A stretch of DNA of 64,000 nucleotides from Suillus spraguei (Eukaryota; Basidiomycota; Agaricomycetes; Boletales; Suillaceae), in contig JABCPU010000083.1 of the NCBI GenBank assembly GCA_016800925.1, positions 1 to 64,000 of the forward strand. The letters are read 5' to 3'. Position 1 is the stretch's first letter. Each line of letters starts with the position of its first letter. Position numbers and translations under genes: made by a program. The notes below the pieces were generated by a model that was not told where the DNA came from, searched no databases, and worked only from the letters and a program-made list of their open reading frames with translations. Positions 55,307-64,000 of the stretch are shown in pieces.

Positions 55307-56739
55307 TGTAATGAACATATTGGCACTGGCCTCAAAACCTTACCTTTTAGCACTCGTCTCACATCTATAGGAGTTGCCACTTGTCCATGGCCGTCTTACC
55401 CCTTTAGCATTGCCGGCGGCATCCCACGCTTACTACACACCATACCGACTGCCGCACCACGTTCCACGTACCGATGTCCTTCCATGTCCTTGCTGCATCC
55501 GCATAGCTCCATTTGGTGCATAGTTTGTTTTATGTTCGTTATCACTGATTCCATGGCAAGCCTTATTACATGTTGCCTCATGCTGCAGCCACCTCGCACT
55601 ACGTTTACATACTGTTACGAACTGGGGTGGCATCACCAGCGACAGTGAAAAGACACGGACGGTCTGCTGGGAAGTTCTTACAATGTCCAGAAGAGGACAA
55701 GGTGAAAGTACAAGGAATGCGTTCCAAGTACGATCAAGGGTCTGGCCTCAAGGACAAGTCCAAGAGGTTCTGCGAGAATAGAGACTAAGGCTAAGGAGTG
55801 CTTAGACTTAGAGACGATTCAAGACAACTTAGGTTGGAGACCTAAGCGAAGGAGATTCCAGGTAAAACCCAGTAAGATTAAAGTAGGGAATCTACTACAA
55901 GTACACTGTGCTTAAATAGGCCAATATGTGCGCACAGACCAAGTAACCGTGAGAACGTAACTGTGTATCCTAATAAGGAAGGCATGTGTTGTACAGATGC
56001 ATTGAGCATATGAGTCAGAGTCATGTGACATGATATACAAGTAAGGAAACAAAGGGAAAATGAATAGGGGCACGTACAACTGTAACACATACAGTGGTTA
56101 CTGGACTTGAGCGCTACTGATTTTGCCTAATGCATTCCAAGTACATACAATTTAGGGTATAAGCACCGCATACCCCGCACGATACAGTACCTTATTTTCA
56201 CTGTACTATAGGTCAGGATTAGTGTCTAGCTCTGGATCTACCCAGTAGTAGACTTAGTCTTGAAAGTTCCTTACTGCTCGTTAATCAATTTTGCTTGTTC
56301 ACTGTTACCACTGGCACACTGCTAGATTCTTGACCCCTATTCTGACTGAACTTCACGCTCACCGCTACTCTACCGCTGAGAGTACCGTGGACTTCTTTAC
56401 TGCTTCTTTGCACCACTCGCACCTTACCACTACCGCTGACTTTATTGCTCATTATCACTCACTTGACGCTACATTTCAAGTATTATCTCAACCATGGTAG
56501 CACTGCTACATATGACACTAGTTCCAGTGGCATCATCGCTGACCATGGTAACTTACCGCTGACTATGACGCTACATTCACTCACTGGTTTGACTTGGATT
56601 AGACTATACTAACAGGCATCCCCCTTTAGGGTTGAACACTCTTGTTTGACAAGTGAAGCAGACTAGATGGAGCGCAAGACCACACATACTAACTTAGGAG
56701 GTAGTTTATCTACAGCCCAGGTTAGGTTGAATCTTTACA
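55307..56739 (+). mobile_element. Solo LTR4 in Plavaka, holding a nested LTR1
   Basis: Starts TGTAATGAACATATTGGC and ends ATCTTTACA; about 953 bases after removing the nested LTR1. The flanks are TCGT (55303-55306) and TTGT (56740-56743), a 4-base duplication with one C-to-T change at a CpG. Removal restores the Plavaka frame (YGSNFLPR then TITLHDSYN). It carries one of the conserved CTTTAGGG...AAGTGAAGCAGACTAG tails shared with LTR3. Confidence 0.82.
55613..56087 (+). mobile_element. Solo LTR1 nested in LTR4, CATAC duplication
   Basis: 475 bases, TGTTACGAACTGGGG... to ...CAACTGTAACA, with exact CATAC at 55608-55612 and 56088-56092. It is the youngest layer of this nest. Confidence 0.93.
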
Positions 56740-56875
56740 TTGTACAATCACTCTCCATGACAGCTACAACATATTTCATGCCTTCTATGTCAACAAGTAT
56801 GCAGATCATCATGCATTTGAGGTAGCATTACATGCAGGTTCATCATCGTCTTCTGTCCCCCCCCTCATGGTTTGA

Positions 56876-57540
56876 TCATTTTGCAGGACTACCTATGCCC
56901 TGCAGCATTATTACCAGGACTATCTACACCCTGCAGCATTATTATCTAAGTAGCAGGACATGCAGGTTTGTCATCATCTTCTGTCTACCCTCATGATTGA
57001 TGATTTACCAGGAATATCTATACCCTGCCAAACCCAGTTATGTGCTCGCTTCATCATGCATCCCCCAAACACCAAATTCCTTCTTCAACCCAGTTAGCGC
57101 TCACTTCATCATGCACCTCCCAGACTCTGCATCCCCCAAACACCAAATCACCAAGACAAAGACACTATTGACTCGAAGATGATTGGTAAGCCCACAGTTT
57201 TTTTATTATAAAATATCCTAGCACTCACTATGGCCAGCAGTCACACTGCACTCGAACAACGCATTCGGTTTCGATTACAGCACCCCAACCATCCCTTCAC
57301 TCTCTTCCATAACCCCAGTGGGGCCTCTGCCTCTTCCACATTCACCTCCACCAGTGCTCGAGCTGCTGCCTCTGTCCATTGGCACTTCCGCTCCTGCCCA
57401 CTGTGCACCTTCATTGATCTTGGTTTTGAGGCTGCCATCTATTGTGCAATTGTCTGCAAAGATTCAAGCATCAATTGACAAACAATGCAATGAGCTGGAG
57501 AACATACCAAATACTCTCACAATGTTGGTGTAGATGGGTT
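56876..57540. repeat. Post-Plavaka region with duplicated segment
   Basis: A segment of roughly 85 bases (CATGCAGGTTCATCATCGTC ... CCTATGCCCTGC) beginning near 56832 recurs near 56962 in changed form, and CTACACCCTGCAGCATTATT is repeated between them. A short frame at 57230-57478 (MASSHTALEQRIRF) is not recognisable. It may be Plavaka 3' non-coding DNA; no terminal repeat was found. Confidence 0.4.
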
Positions 57541-58244
57541 CAAGATCTAGCAGTAGTTTGAGTGTAGTTGGATCAGTGAGTTGCTTGCTACACTTCGAAT
57601 ATTGTTGCTTTTTAGCACCTGCATATCACGTGCTTACATTTTTTACTCTGACTCATTGAAACATTCCAGCTCTCTTACTTTGCTTGTAAATAAATTTTGC
57701 TTATGTCTCCTTACTCATCCTTACATTCATTGTGTTCCTTAGCTTAGAGAGTGATAGAATTTATCAAGTCCCTTAAGCTCCTTTACCACCTTATGTTGTA
57801 CACTAAGTTGAAAAAGGCACAATAAGTGCACCCATGTTTTCCTGATGTGCGATGTGTATGTGTCCAGTTCTTCTACAAAATTATAATGTTGTGTCAGCAC
57901 ATATTGGATAATCCCACTTGGGCAGTAATTTGTAAGCCTGCAAGTGCCCAAAGCTTCTACAAATATCCTCCTCAAGGATACATCCTGTTGGACAATGGAT
58001 AGTTATAAAAAAGTATGTATCAGTATTTATGGATTGTTGTCCATCATCAGCAAACTACTGGGAGCCTGTACAGAATTGTACAAACTTGTACAGCCTCGAC
58101 AAACTCACAGCTAAGTTCCTGCTGTGCAAGCCTGTACAAGCAGCCACAAACTGTACAAGCTTCTGGGATTTCGGAGGAGAAATGGCAAAACAGTATCATC
58201 ACACTGCATGTGACATCACATGATCACTTTCACACATTATAATT
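57541..58244. other. AT-rich stretch without recognisable feature
   Basis: No convincing gene, LTR or repeat. A few CTGTACAAGC-type motifs repeat near 58065-58160. Short open frames have unremarkable composition. Confidence 0.4.
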
Positions 58245-58315
58245 TGCAGTTGGCAGGATTAAATCTAAGACCTGAGCAGTTACAAGTGCAGTGTTCTTAC
58301 CACTAAGCCACAAGA
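58245..58315 (-). repeat. tRNA-like SINE remnant (Thr-like)
   Basis: The minus strand reads TGGCTTAGTGGTAAGAACAC, an A-box-like start, then an anticodon-like CACTTGTAACTGC (TGT would be threonine), then a degraded B box in TCTTAGATTTAATCC. The stems are imperfect, so a working tRNA is unlikely. A tRNA-derived short interspersed element is the better reading. Confidence 0.45.
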
Positions 58316-58635
58316 CCATTGATGTAGTCTAACAATAATGGCAATATATACCAAAGCAATGTCACATGTCCAAAAATGCGAAAATTCCACCAAGTTCATT
58401 CATTCAATACAACATTACATATTCTATTTACAACTACACAAATTCTAGTCACAGCAGCTTAATAAAACCCACATATATATGTCAGTTTGTATTATCTGTA
58501 GACATCAGTGATATTGGTGGTATGATATCTAATTATATGTCTGTTGAGTTTGTAAGACCTGTGATGTCTTGTGACACCTTGTGGCACTTGTGATGAAATT
58601 GGTAGTTTGCTGATGATTCAAGATGTATTAATATA
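58316..58635. other. AT-rich stretch, nothing recognised
   Basis: Contains TGTGATGTCTTGTGACACCT-like short repeats only. It may be the body of the SINE-like element upstream. Confidence 0.35.
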
Positions 58636-58765
58636 GCATTATGGGCTGATGGGTACCACCTGTATCGTACCGTATGACATATGGCTGGCTCAAAACTCTC
58701 GACGGTACGGTATGGGTCACTTTACAGACCTACGGCCAGCCAATACGGTCATACGGGAGGTGAAA
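58636..58765. repeat. CCGTA-rich foldback sequence, copy 1
   Basis: Dense CGTACCGTA / TACGGTA motifs on both strands (CGTACCGTATGAC ... GACGGTACGGTATGGG ... CTACGGCCAGCCAATACGGT) that could fold on themselves. It is related in motif and in the CTACGG..CCAGCC end to 60784-60970. It may be a small non-autonomous element; no duplication is seen. Confidence 0.4.
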
Positions 58766-58899
58766 GAATTACAGTAGCTGGAGGTTGCGGCATTGTGCAG
58801 GTATGGATTCAAACTAGACTACAAACATGTATTAGTAGCTACAAATTATTGATAATATCAGCGAGTCGCAAAGATTCACAAAGACTCACCATATACATG

Positions 58900-60141
58900 A
58901 TTTGTAGATTCTTTATACTGGTCTACAGTGAATTGTAAGGTGAGGGATTGCGAGGCCTTGGACCTGAAAATTATTGTATGGTGAAAGGTTGCGATATTCG
59001 ATTGTCGGACTGATGGCGAATGAGAAAAACCGAAGCCAGATAGGCTGTGAGTCAGTTGAGAAACACCACCTTGAAGGCCAGACATAGAGGATTGGAGATG
59101 GGAGTCTCATCTTCCCACAAAACGGTGGCCATGCAGCAATCCAGTTCATCCCAAACATAACATCACAACCTCGACACCGACAGTGAGAGTACAGCAATGG
59201 ACTGAGGCCATGGGGATTTCAGTGAAACGTGAACTTGGCCAAGCGAACGAGCAATCGAAGAAGATGAGGGAAGAATACGATTCAAGGTTAAAAGACCCCA
59301 TGCAGGAAGACGACCGATCTGAATGAGGTCCCAGTGGTAAAACACGATATAACCCACTGTTACGAACTGGGATGGCGTCACCAGCGACAGTGAAAAGACA
59401 CAGATGGTCTGCTGGGAGGTTCTACAATGTCCAAAAGAGGACAAGGTGAAAGTACAAGGAACGCGTTCCGAGTACGATCAAGGGTTCAGCCTCAAAGATA
59501 GATCTAAGAGGTTTCTACGAGAATAGAGACTAAGGCTAAGGAGTGCTTAGACTTAGAGATGATTCAAGACGACTTAGGTTGGAGGCCTAAGTGAAGGATA
59601 TTCCAGGTAAAACCCAGTAAGATTAAAGTAAAGTATACAAGTGTAATACAACGTGCTTAAATAGGTCAATATGTGCGCACGGACCAAGAGAGACGTGAGA
59701 GCATAAGTGCGTATCCAAAGAAGGAAGGCAACTATAGTACAGATGCGTTGAGCATATGAGTCAGAGTCATGTTATGTAATACAAGTAAAGGAGACAAGGA
59801 GAAAATGAATAGGGGCATGTACAACTGTAACACCCACTCCCTTATGGTAGTGGGAATAAATCTATATGATGCATTAGAATGGTCGCACAGGGTGTTCGGA
59901 GGCCAATGGAAACACTTAACTTACTAGAAAGGTTCTGAGAAAGTGGAAGCCTTGGAAGTAGAGCACGGTGGTCTGGCTTTCCATAGAAGGGCACTATGTG
60001 CCACTGGAATGGCATGAGGGAGGAAGGTGGCATTTTCACAGAAGAGGAAGATAATTGCATGTGGGAGGTAGAATGGAACTGGAGTACATATGTAGCTATA
60101 CTCAAACAAACAAATATACAGTTGAAATGGTCATAATGCAT
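58900..60141 (-). pseudogene. Unidentified minus-strand coding remnant split by LTR1
   Basis: Minus-strand open stretches at 60141-59842 and 59352-59163, continuing in another frame to 58913, become adjacent when the LTR1 at 59358-59832 is removed. A GCDVMFGMNWIAAW-like segment near 59160 faintly recalls retroelement aspartic proteases (the ...FGMDWL strand), but there is no active-site motif. Identity is uncertain. Confidence 0.3.
59358..59832 (+). mobile_element. Solo LTR1 with CCCAC duplication
   Basis: 475 bases, TGTTACGAACTGGGATGG... to ...ACAACTGTAACA, flanked by exact CCCAC at 59353-59357 and 59833-59837. Confidence 0.93.
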
Positions 60142-60781
60142 ACCGATGGGACTGCGAAAATGTTATGCATTATGAGGAATATGCAAGACAATATTTGTCA
60201 CATAATTGTGACACGTGTGACCTCCGCCAAAAGTGTGACAGAAAATCAATGGTTTCTACACAAGTACATAGAATTGTTCTAGACATGTTTGTTTAGCGTT
60301 ATGCAGTTCTTCACGTCGTAGGTTAGCGCGAGATTTTCGAAGTTGTGAAGATAAATCAAGTGAAATTTGAGGATCCCCATATTGCATACATGCAGCTTCG
60401 AGCTGGCACAAATCAAGGACATTGTTGCGTGTGACTGATGGGCCCATTTTGTCGTCGTCGTCATCAGAATCAACTTCAATAACTTCACCATTTGCAACAA
60501 GGATTTCACGACAGGCCTCATCTGCAATAGATGAGTCACCACCATCAAATGTAGAGAACTCCCGTGGGCGCCCAACTTTGAACGTCCCTATAATCAATTT
60601 ATGCACTATGTTATTGTCCACGTGTCCCACCCTATCAAATCAATACTCATAATGCATATTGGGTATACAAACATTATGCATTATGCGTCCAATTACTTGG
60701 GAACAACGTCGGGATCCACAAAAGTCGATGCATTATGATATTTATGCATTGTTACCATATGCATTATGACCATTTCAACTG
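60119..60781 (-). mobile_element. pogo/Tigger-type mini-element with TA duplication
   Basis: 663 bases between TA dinucleotides (60117-60118 and 60782-60783). Perfect 24-base inverted ends starting CAGTTGAAATGGTCATAATG. Interior copies of ATAATGCAT/ATGCATTAT occur near both ends (about 60163, 60648, 60694, 60730, 60757), likely transposase-binding motifs. TA target sites and CAGT ends are typical of the pogo branch of Tc1/mariner. The interior holds a fragment of a transposase gene. Confidence 0.88.
60256..60630 (-). pseudogene. C-terminal fragment of Tigger/pogo transposase
   Basis: A 124-codon frame ending at 60256. An acidic stretch (VIEVDSDDDDDKMGPSV) is followed by a helical tail (LEAACMQYGDPQISLDLSSQ, LRKSRANLRREELHNAKQ, LEQFY) like the extreme C-terminus of fungal Tigger-like transposases. 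The DNA-binding and DDE catalytic parts are absent, so the fragment cannot transpose the element. The family assignment rests on tail resemblance plus the TIRs. Confidence 0.65.
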
Positions 60782-60783
60782 TA

Positions 60784-60970
60784 AGTACTTAGAACCGTAT
60801 GTCCTGTATGACGGGTACGTACGGCCGTAAACTTACGGTGTTATACGTACTCAAATGACCGTACACCGTAACCGTCAACGAGAGCGCTGAGGCTCCGACG
60901 GTACGGGTACGGCTCCCGTATTACGCCACCGTACATGCCCGTAATACGGTCTACGGTGGCCAGCCCTACT
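60784..60970. repeat. CCGTA-rich foldback sequence, copy 2
   Basis: Many CCGTA/TACGG motifs, with a perfect 10-base inverted pair (CCGTATTACG at 60916-60925 and CGTAATACGG at 60940-60949). It ends CTACGGTGGCCAGCCCTACT. It directly abuts the pogo mini-element and marks the edge of the repeat-rich part of the window. Confidence 0.45.
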
Positions 60971-61993
60971 CCCAACACCGGATGACCTTGACGTGAATTA
61001 TTGGGTGAAACAGCGCAACGTACATGACTGCACAAGCACTCGCCGCCACTTGCGCCACACCTTTGGCAGTGTTTCAGCCTTCCAGGAAGCGACGTCGCCG
61101 TTGACGGGAAATATGTGTTGTATTGGGAAAGGCCTTATCCTTCCGCTGGACTAAACCGGCTTCTCACCAGATGAGCGACTGCAAACAAACCTTTCACGGG
61201 AGCGGTGTTAGTCGTGAAGCAAGTGCGTGACGCGCCATATCTCAACAAAGACAGACCGTCTGCCAGCTAACTTCCTCATCTCAAGGTGTGTTCTGTTTAC
61301 CTCCGCCTGGATTGTACCGAATAAGGATCACAGCGCATTGCATCGTAACGTAGAGTGAACGGAATTGACGTACATATGCAAATGACGCGACAAATGAACA
61401 GTTCCGCGTCAGATCTAGGGACACCGAACATTTTGGGGCAACAAAGACGAGGGATTATCGGAACGGTGCGGCGAATTGGCGCGAACGCAGCGCTAGTGAG
61501 CTGGCGTTACGATAAACTATCGTATGAAATTCATGTATCTCAAAAACGCAAAGCCGGAACTATTACAGGCCCAAGTAAGGGGAACCCGTCAGAGAGAGCA
61601 AAAAGGACCCCTTTTCAGCCTCTGCAAGCACTGAGTTTGTATGTATATCATACACGGCCTGACGACGTACACGGCCACCTAAATAGGAAACCAAAAGCTC
61701 CCAAATCAGGACTTTAGTTATAGATTTTGAGACCGGAATGTGCGGCGTAGCCTACATGGCGCTACGATAAACCATCGTATGAATTTCAGCTCACAGCGGA
61801 ATCAAAGAGCGGATGGCGACTAGACACAAACCACTCATCGAGCCGGAGCTTCCCATCTTGTCACAAAGGTTGAAAATTTATGTGAGCCATCATTCCTACA
61901 CGTACAGTCAAGAACCACTCACTAAAAGCCGTGTTGACGCACCACGCCCAACTATTACACTCTTGATTTTCCCAACACTACACTACCTAAGCT
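60971..61993. other. Intergenic region upstream of SUR2
   Basis: No TE signature. A 120-codon frame (61355-61717) has no recognised domain. A phrase TACGATAAACTATCGTATGA (61507) recurs imperfectly at about 61765 (TACGATAAACCATCGTATGA); each is itself a hairpin (TACGATA/TATCGTA). Nothing else is supportable. Confidence 0.45.
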
Positions 61994-62001
61994 TATATAA
62001 A
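61994..62001 (+). promoter_or_regulatory. TATA box of the SUR2-type gene
   Basis: TATATAAA ends 43 bases before the start codon, in AGCTTATATAAATCACATTA. The position is close for a fungal TATA box, implying a short 5' leader. Confidence 0.5.
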
Positions 62002-62044
62002 TCACATTAAATTTTCGAACAAAACCTCATTCCGCCAACTTGTA

Positions 62045-63134
62045 ATGGAAGAACTCTGGGGACCATCGACATCAAACTCGACATGCCCATCCTTTGTGAC
62101 TGGAGGATCCGTATGCCTTCCCCCGGTTAAAATCCCATTCTATTTCTCCCCCCGCCAGAACATATTCGACGGCATTCTGGACATATACGTCGCAGCCGCT
62201 GCTCCCGTGGTCGGTTATTGGATCACGTCTCTTATATTCTTCTGCCTTGATATATCTGGCTGGAAATGGCTTGATAAATATCGCATCCACGAGTCCAAGG
62301 AGGTCAAGTCTAGGAATCTGGCTACCCCTTGGCAGGTCGCCCGAGCTGTCCTATTCCAGCATGCGGCGCAAACCGTGGTGGTATTTATTGGGGCGACAGA
62401 GTCACCTGAGATCTCGATTGTGCGGTGTCAGAGTGATATGGAGGCCTTTGGAAGCACGCTGGTATGGGTTGTGCGACTTTTCTTGGGAGAGCAGACGGGA
62501 TTGAAGTTTTTGGAATTGGGAGGATCTGGGATGACCCATTGGCTATACTGGTGGGGAATACCAGCTGCACAGATGTTACTTGCGTTGTGGGTGTCGTTAA
62601 AAATCTCGCTTGACTTCCCTCTGATGTCTTCCCAGGTTCGTCTTGGATACTTGGCAATACTTCACCCATCGCCTGATGCACATGAACAAATATCTCTACA
62701 AGAATATCCATTCTGTGCATCATAAAATCTACGTCCCTTATTCCTTCGGGGCAATATACAACCATCCTTTAGAAGGCCTCGTGTTGGACAGCGTAGGCGC
62801 AATACTCGCGGCACGCATCTCATGTCTTTCAGTGCGACAAACTATTTTTTTCTTTACATTCAGCTCGTGTAAGGCTGTCGACATGCACGGCGGATACAAT
62901 TTCCCCTTTGATCCATTCCAGATGATGAGCAGCAATAACGCGGACTACCATGATATACACCATCAGGTAATTCTTTCACTATCATCTACTCCTGTGTGGT
63001 GCTGACGACAAGTTCAGGCGATCGGAATCAATTCAAATTTCGCATTTTTCTTCATCCATTGGGATATCCTCCTCGGGACGCGCATGACCAGAGAAGATAT
63101 TGAGGAACGCAGAAAAAAGGTCAAGAAAACGTGA
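62045..63134 (+). CDS. SUR2: Sphinganine C4-hydroxylase (fatty acid hydroxylase family)
   Basis: Three exons: 62045-62586, 62636-62966 and 63018-63134. Introns of 49 and 51 bases (GTGGGT...CCCAG, GTAATT...TTCAG) keep the frame, giving 329 residues, close to the 349 of yeast Sur2. It is an ER membrane di-iron enzyme that hydroxylates the C4 of dihydrosphingosine or dihydroceramide to give phytosphingosine-type bases. The histidine boxes are HRLMH (192-196), HSVHH (206-210) and HDIHH (286-290). FVLDTWQYFTHR and the AVDMHGGYNFP segment are typical. Hydrophobic segments lie around residues 50-75 and 165-185. The C-terminus EERRKKVKKT is a plausible lysine-based ER retention signal. It is the first clearly host gene in the window, with no lesions seen. 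Confidence 0.92.
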
Positions 63135-63596
63135 TGCAGCTATTTCAATGTCATGCCGTGTGGATATTCAGAATTTTGATTTTCGCCCTGTCAATATTCA
63201 TTCAAATGATTCAATTCGAGACTACATGATTCGCTCACTCAACCTATTATTGAGTTCATGGTACCCTGTCATCAGTCGGACCTTACTCGAGTTTTTCGAG
63301 TTTTTCCGCACCCTGCGCAGAAGAAGTCCTCACGGCATTCACAACGAAAAGACCCTAGACATCTTCGCTTCAGTTTAAATGTTGCAGCCATTATTGAACG
63401 GTATATAACGGCCTCAAGATATCCTCACTCCCCGCATGCCTCCCTTCCCTTGCTCCTCCGCAACTTGAGTTTGGATACCCGGCTTATGTGTCTTACCATT
63501 TCAACCCCGTTGGGATGCGTTAGGGGCATCCAAAAATGATTCGGAAGTTGGTCGAAGCTAGGTAGCCTGTTCGTGCTGCTTGGCCCATGGAGCATC
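63135..63596. other. Intergenic region after SUR2
   Basis: AT-rich at first, with TCGAGTTTTTCGAGTTTTTCC near 63289 and a TATATAAC at 63402 that could serve the next gene. No coding sequence is supported. Confidence 0.4.
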
Positions 63597-64000
63597 TCTC
63601 TATAAGTACTCTATTAATCTCGGTCTTGCTTTATATCCATCAACGAACCAAACTTGTTCTTCTGCTCTCAGCTTTCAGTGGTGTTATCCTCAAGTACGAC
63701 AAAATTGTCGGGCTCATCTTGTATCTCATATCTTGCGCGGTGCTGAGCGTCATTTTGGTGTTCCAATATGTCGCAAGCTTCCCCTCTCTGGATTGGATTT
63801 GGAGACTACCTTCACTTTGCTCCCAGTGCCCCCAATTCATGATGATATTTTATTCGTCGCCCAGCTCTTTGATGGATTTTACGATCTTTGTCTTGGGGAG
63901 CTTGTCTGACCGGATAACAGGTCTCTTCAGTCCCTCAGTAGGTGACCCTTCGAACATCAGTGGTTTTAGCCACCTCGTATCATTCCTTTGTTTTTCATCA
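63597..64000 (+). CDS. Partial membrane protein, runs off the window
   Basis: An ATG at 63597 (MEHLSISTLLISVLLYIHQR) opens a frame with no stop through 64000, so at least 134 residues are present and the 3' end is missing. Hydrophobic segments: residues about 5-17, 22-34 (LVLLLSAFSGVIL) and 40-62 (IVGLILYLISCAVLSVILVF), then a more polar part with cysteines (LCSQCPQF) and another apolar stretch (FTIFVLGSL). It looks like an integral membrane protein of unknown function. The next start or an intron could change the model. Confidence 0.55.

Larger units (their letters stand above)
40189..56875 (+). mobile_element. Plavaka DNA transposon, shattered by nested insertions
   Basis: Two divergent genes, 213 bases apart: an accessory gene (minus, from 43320) and the Plavaka transposase (plus, from 43534). 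Inserts within the span: LTR4 at 40347-41303, gypsy copy 3 at 46382-54022, LTR2 at 54181-54947, and LTR4 at 55307-56739 with LTR1 inside it. Removing them restores continuous homology. Plavaka elements are CACTA-related transposons of mushroom-forming fungi. I could not locate the terminal inverted repeats; the left end is lost at 40189. Confidence 0.82.
43534..56875 (+). pseudogene. Plavaka transposase, split by three insertions
   Basis: N-terminal C2H2 finger (CCIPGCKKTFRNKSGQMKHV, about 43549). Family landmarks follow: IDTLLDLWAATLIKHNDGPP, IIGSDKTMVSVATGHTEYH, LGPYIANYPEQVAFSG, FPQADIHKLLSPDILHQIIK, PNGLCSSITESKHVKAVKEP. After gypsy 3: VFSSAAASFYAPSDLSGTGG. After LTR2: EHIRAMPSW...GLDGLAVARV. 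After LTR4: HDSYNIFHAFYVNKYADHHA, ending at TGA 56875. Short GT-AG introns are visible (about 43820, 44377, 44652, 45123, 45500, 46020, 46264). Stops include CGA-to-TGA changes at 45642, 54957 and probably 54990, plus frameshifts (near 43975). The gene is dead. Confidence 0.85.

Noticed and set aside
55301..56745. 5-base target duplication TTGTA around the LTR4
   Set aside because: It would make the LTR start ATGAAC, in conflict with the TGTAACGAAC start of the other copy. The 4-base TCGT/TTGT solution agrees with both copies and keeps the Plavaka reading frame.
58900..59200. Retroviral-type protease in the minus-strand remnant
   Set aside because: Only an FGMNW-like segment hints at it; no D-S/T-G active site is visible.
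63580..63909. Open frame MAHGASLYKYSINLG as the gene near the right end
   Set aside because: The overlapping frame from ATG 63597 is longer, unbroken to the window end and has coherent membrane segments.

Overview
The window looks like a transposon-choked stretch of a basidiomycete (Agaricomycete) nuclear chromosome. Evidence: introns of about 45-65 bases, KDZ transposases with their CxC2 cysteine cluster, a Plavaka transposase, chromodomain Ty3/gypsy elements, and a fungal sphingolipid C4-hydroxylase gene. Almost everything from 1 to about 60,970 is repeats nested in repeats. Ordinary host genes begin only near 61-62 kb.

Layout. 1-1,625: a decayed minus-strand coding region with a 150-base tandem repeat, split by a solo LTR (family LTR2). 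1,626-11,252: gypsy copy 1 (minus strand), truncated by an LTR3 copy, followed by a non-autonomous LTR3 element that keeps only a gag-like gene. 11,325-12,248: a gene remnant, a partial LTR4 and 14 bases of an LTR1. 12,249-34,441: a giant palindrome with arms of about 11.0 and 11.1 kb around an 87-base unique spacer. Each arm is one half of a KDZ DNA transposon: an outer end, two blocks of subterminal repeats, three companion genes (called A, B and C here) and a KDZ transposase gene cut off at the palindrome centre. 34,470-35,526: an 8-base GC-rich minisatellite and an LTR2-like element. 35,527-39,805: truncated gypsy copy 2 with one LTR. 40,189-56,875: a Plavaka DNA transposon (divergent accessory gene and transposase) shattered by insertions. 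These are a solo LTR4, the complete gypsy copy 3, a solo LTR2, and a second solo LTR4 that itself holds a solo LTR1. 57-61 kb: low-information sequence, a tRNA-like SINE remnant, another solo LTR1, a 663-base pogo/Tigger mini-element and CCGTA-rich foldback DNA. 62,045-63,134: SUR2-type sphinganine C4-hydroxylase (three exons). 63,597 to the window end: a partial membrane protein gene.

Insertion order can be read from exact target-site duplications: CAATG (gypsy 3), GGAGG and GGTCC (LTR2), CATAC, CCCAC and GGTTG (LTR1), TA (pogo). The KDZ half-elements carry two divergent gene pairs, A/B and C/KDZ. That fixed layout suggests genes A, B and C travel with the transposase. Both transposase copies share a frameshift, so the element was probably already defective when the palindrome formed. 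Each arm then shows its own single-base deletions and substitutions. Several genes elsewhere carry CGA-to-TGA stops, as expected from deamination of methylated CpG.
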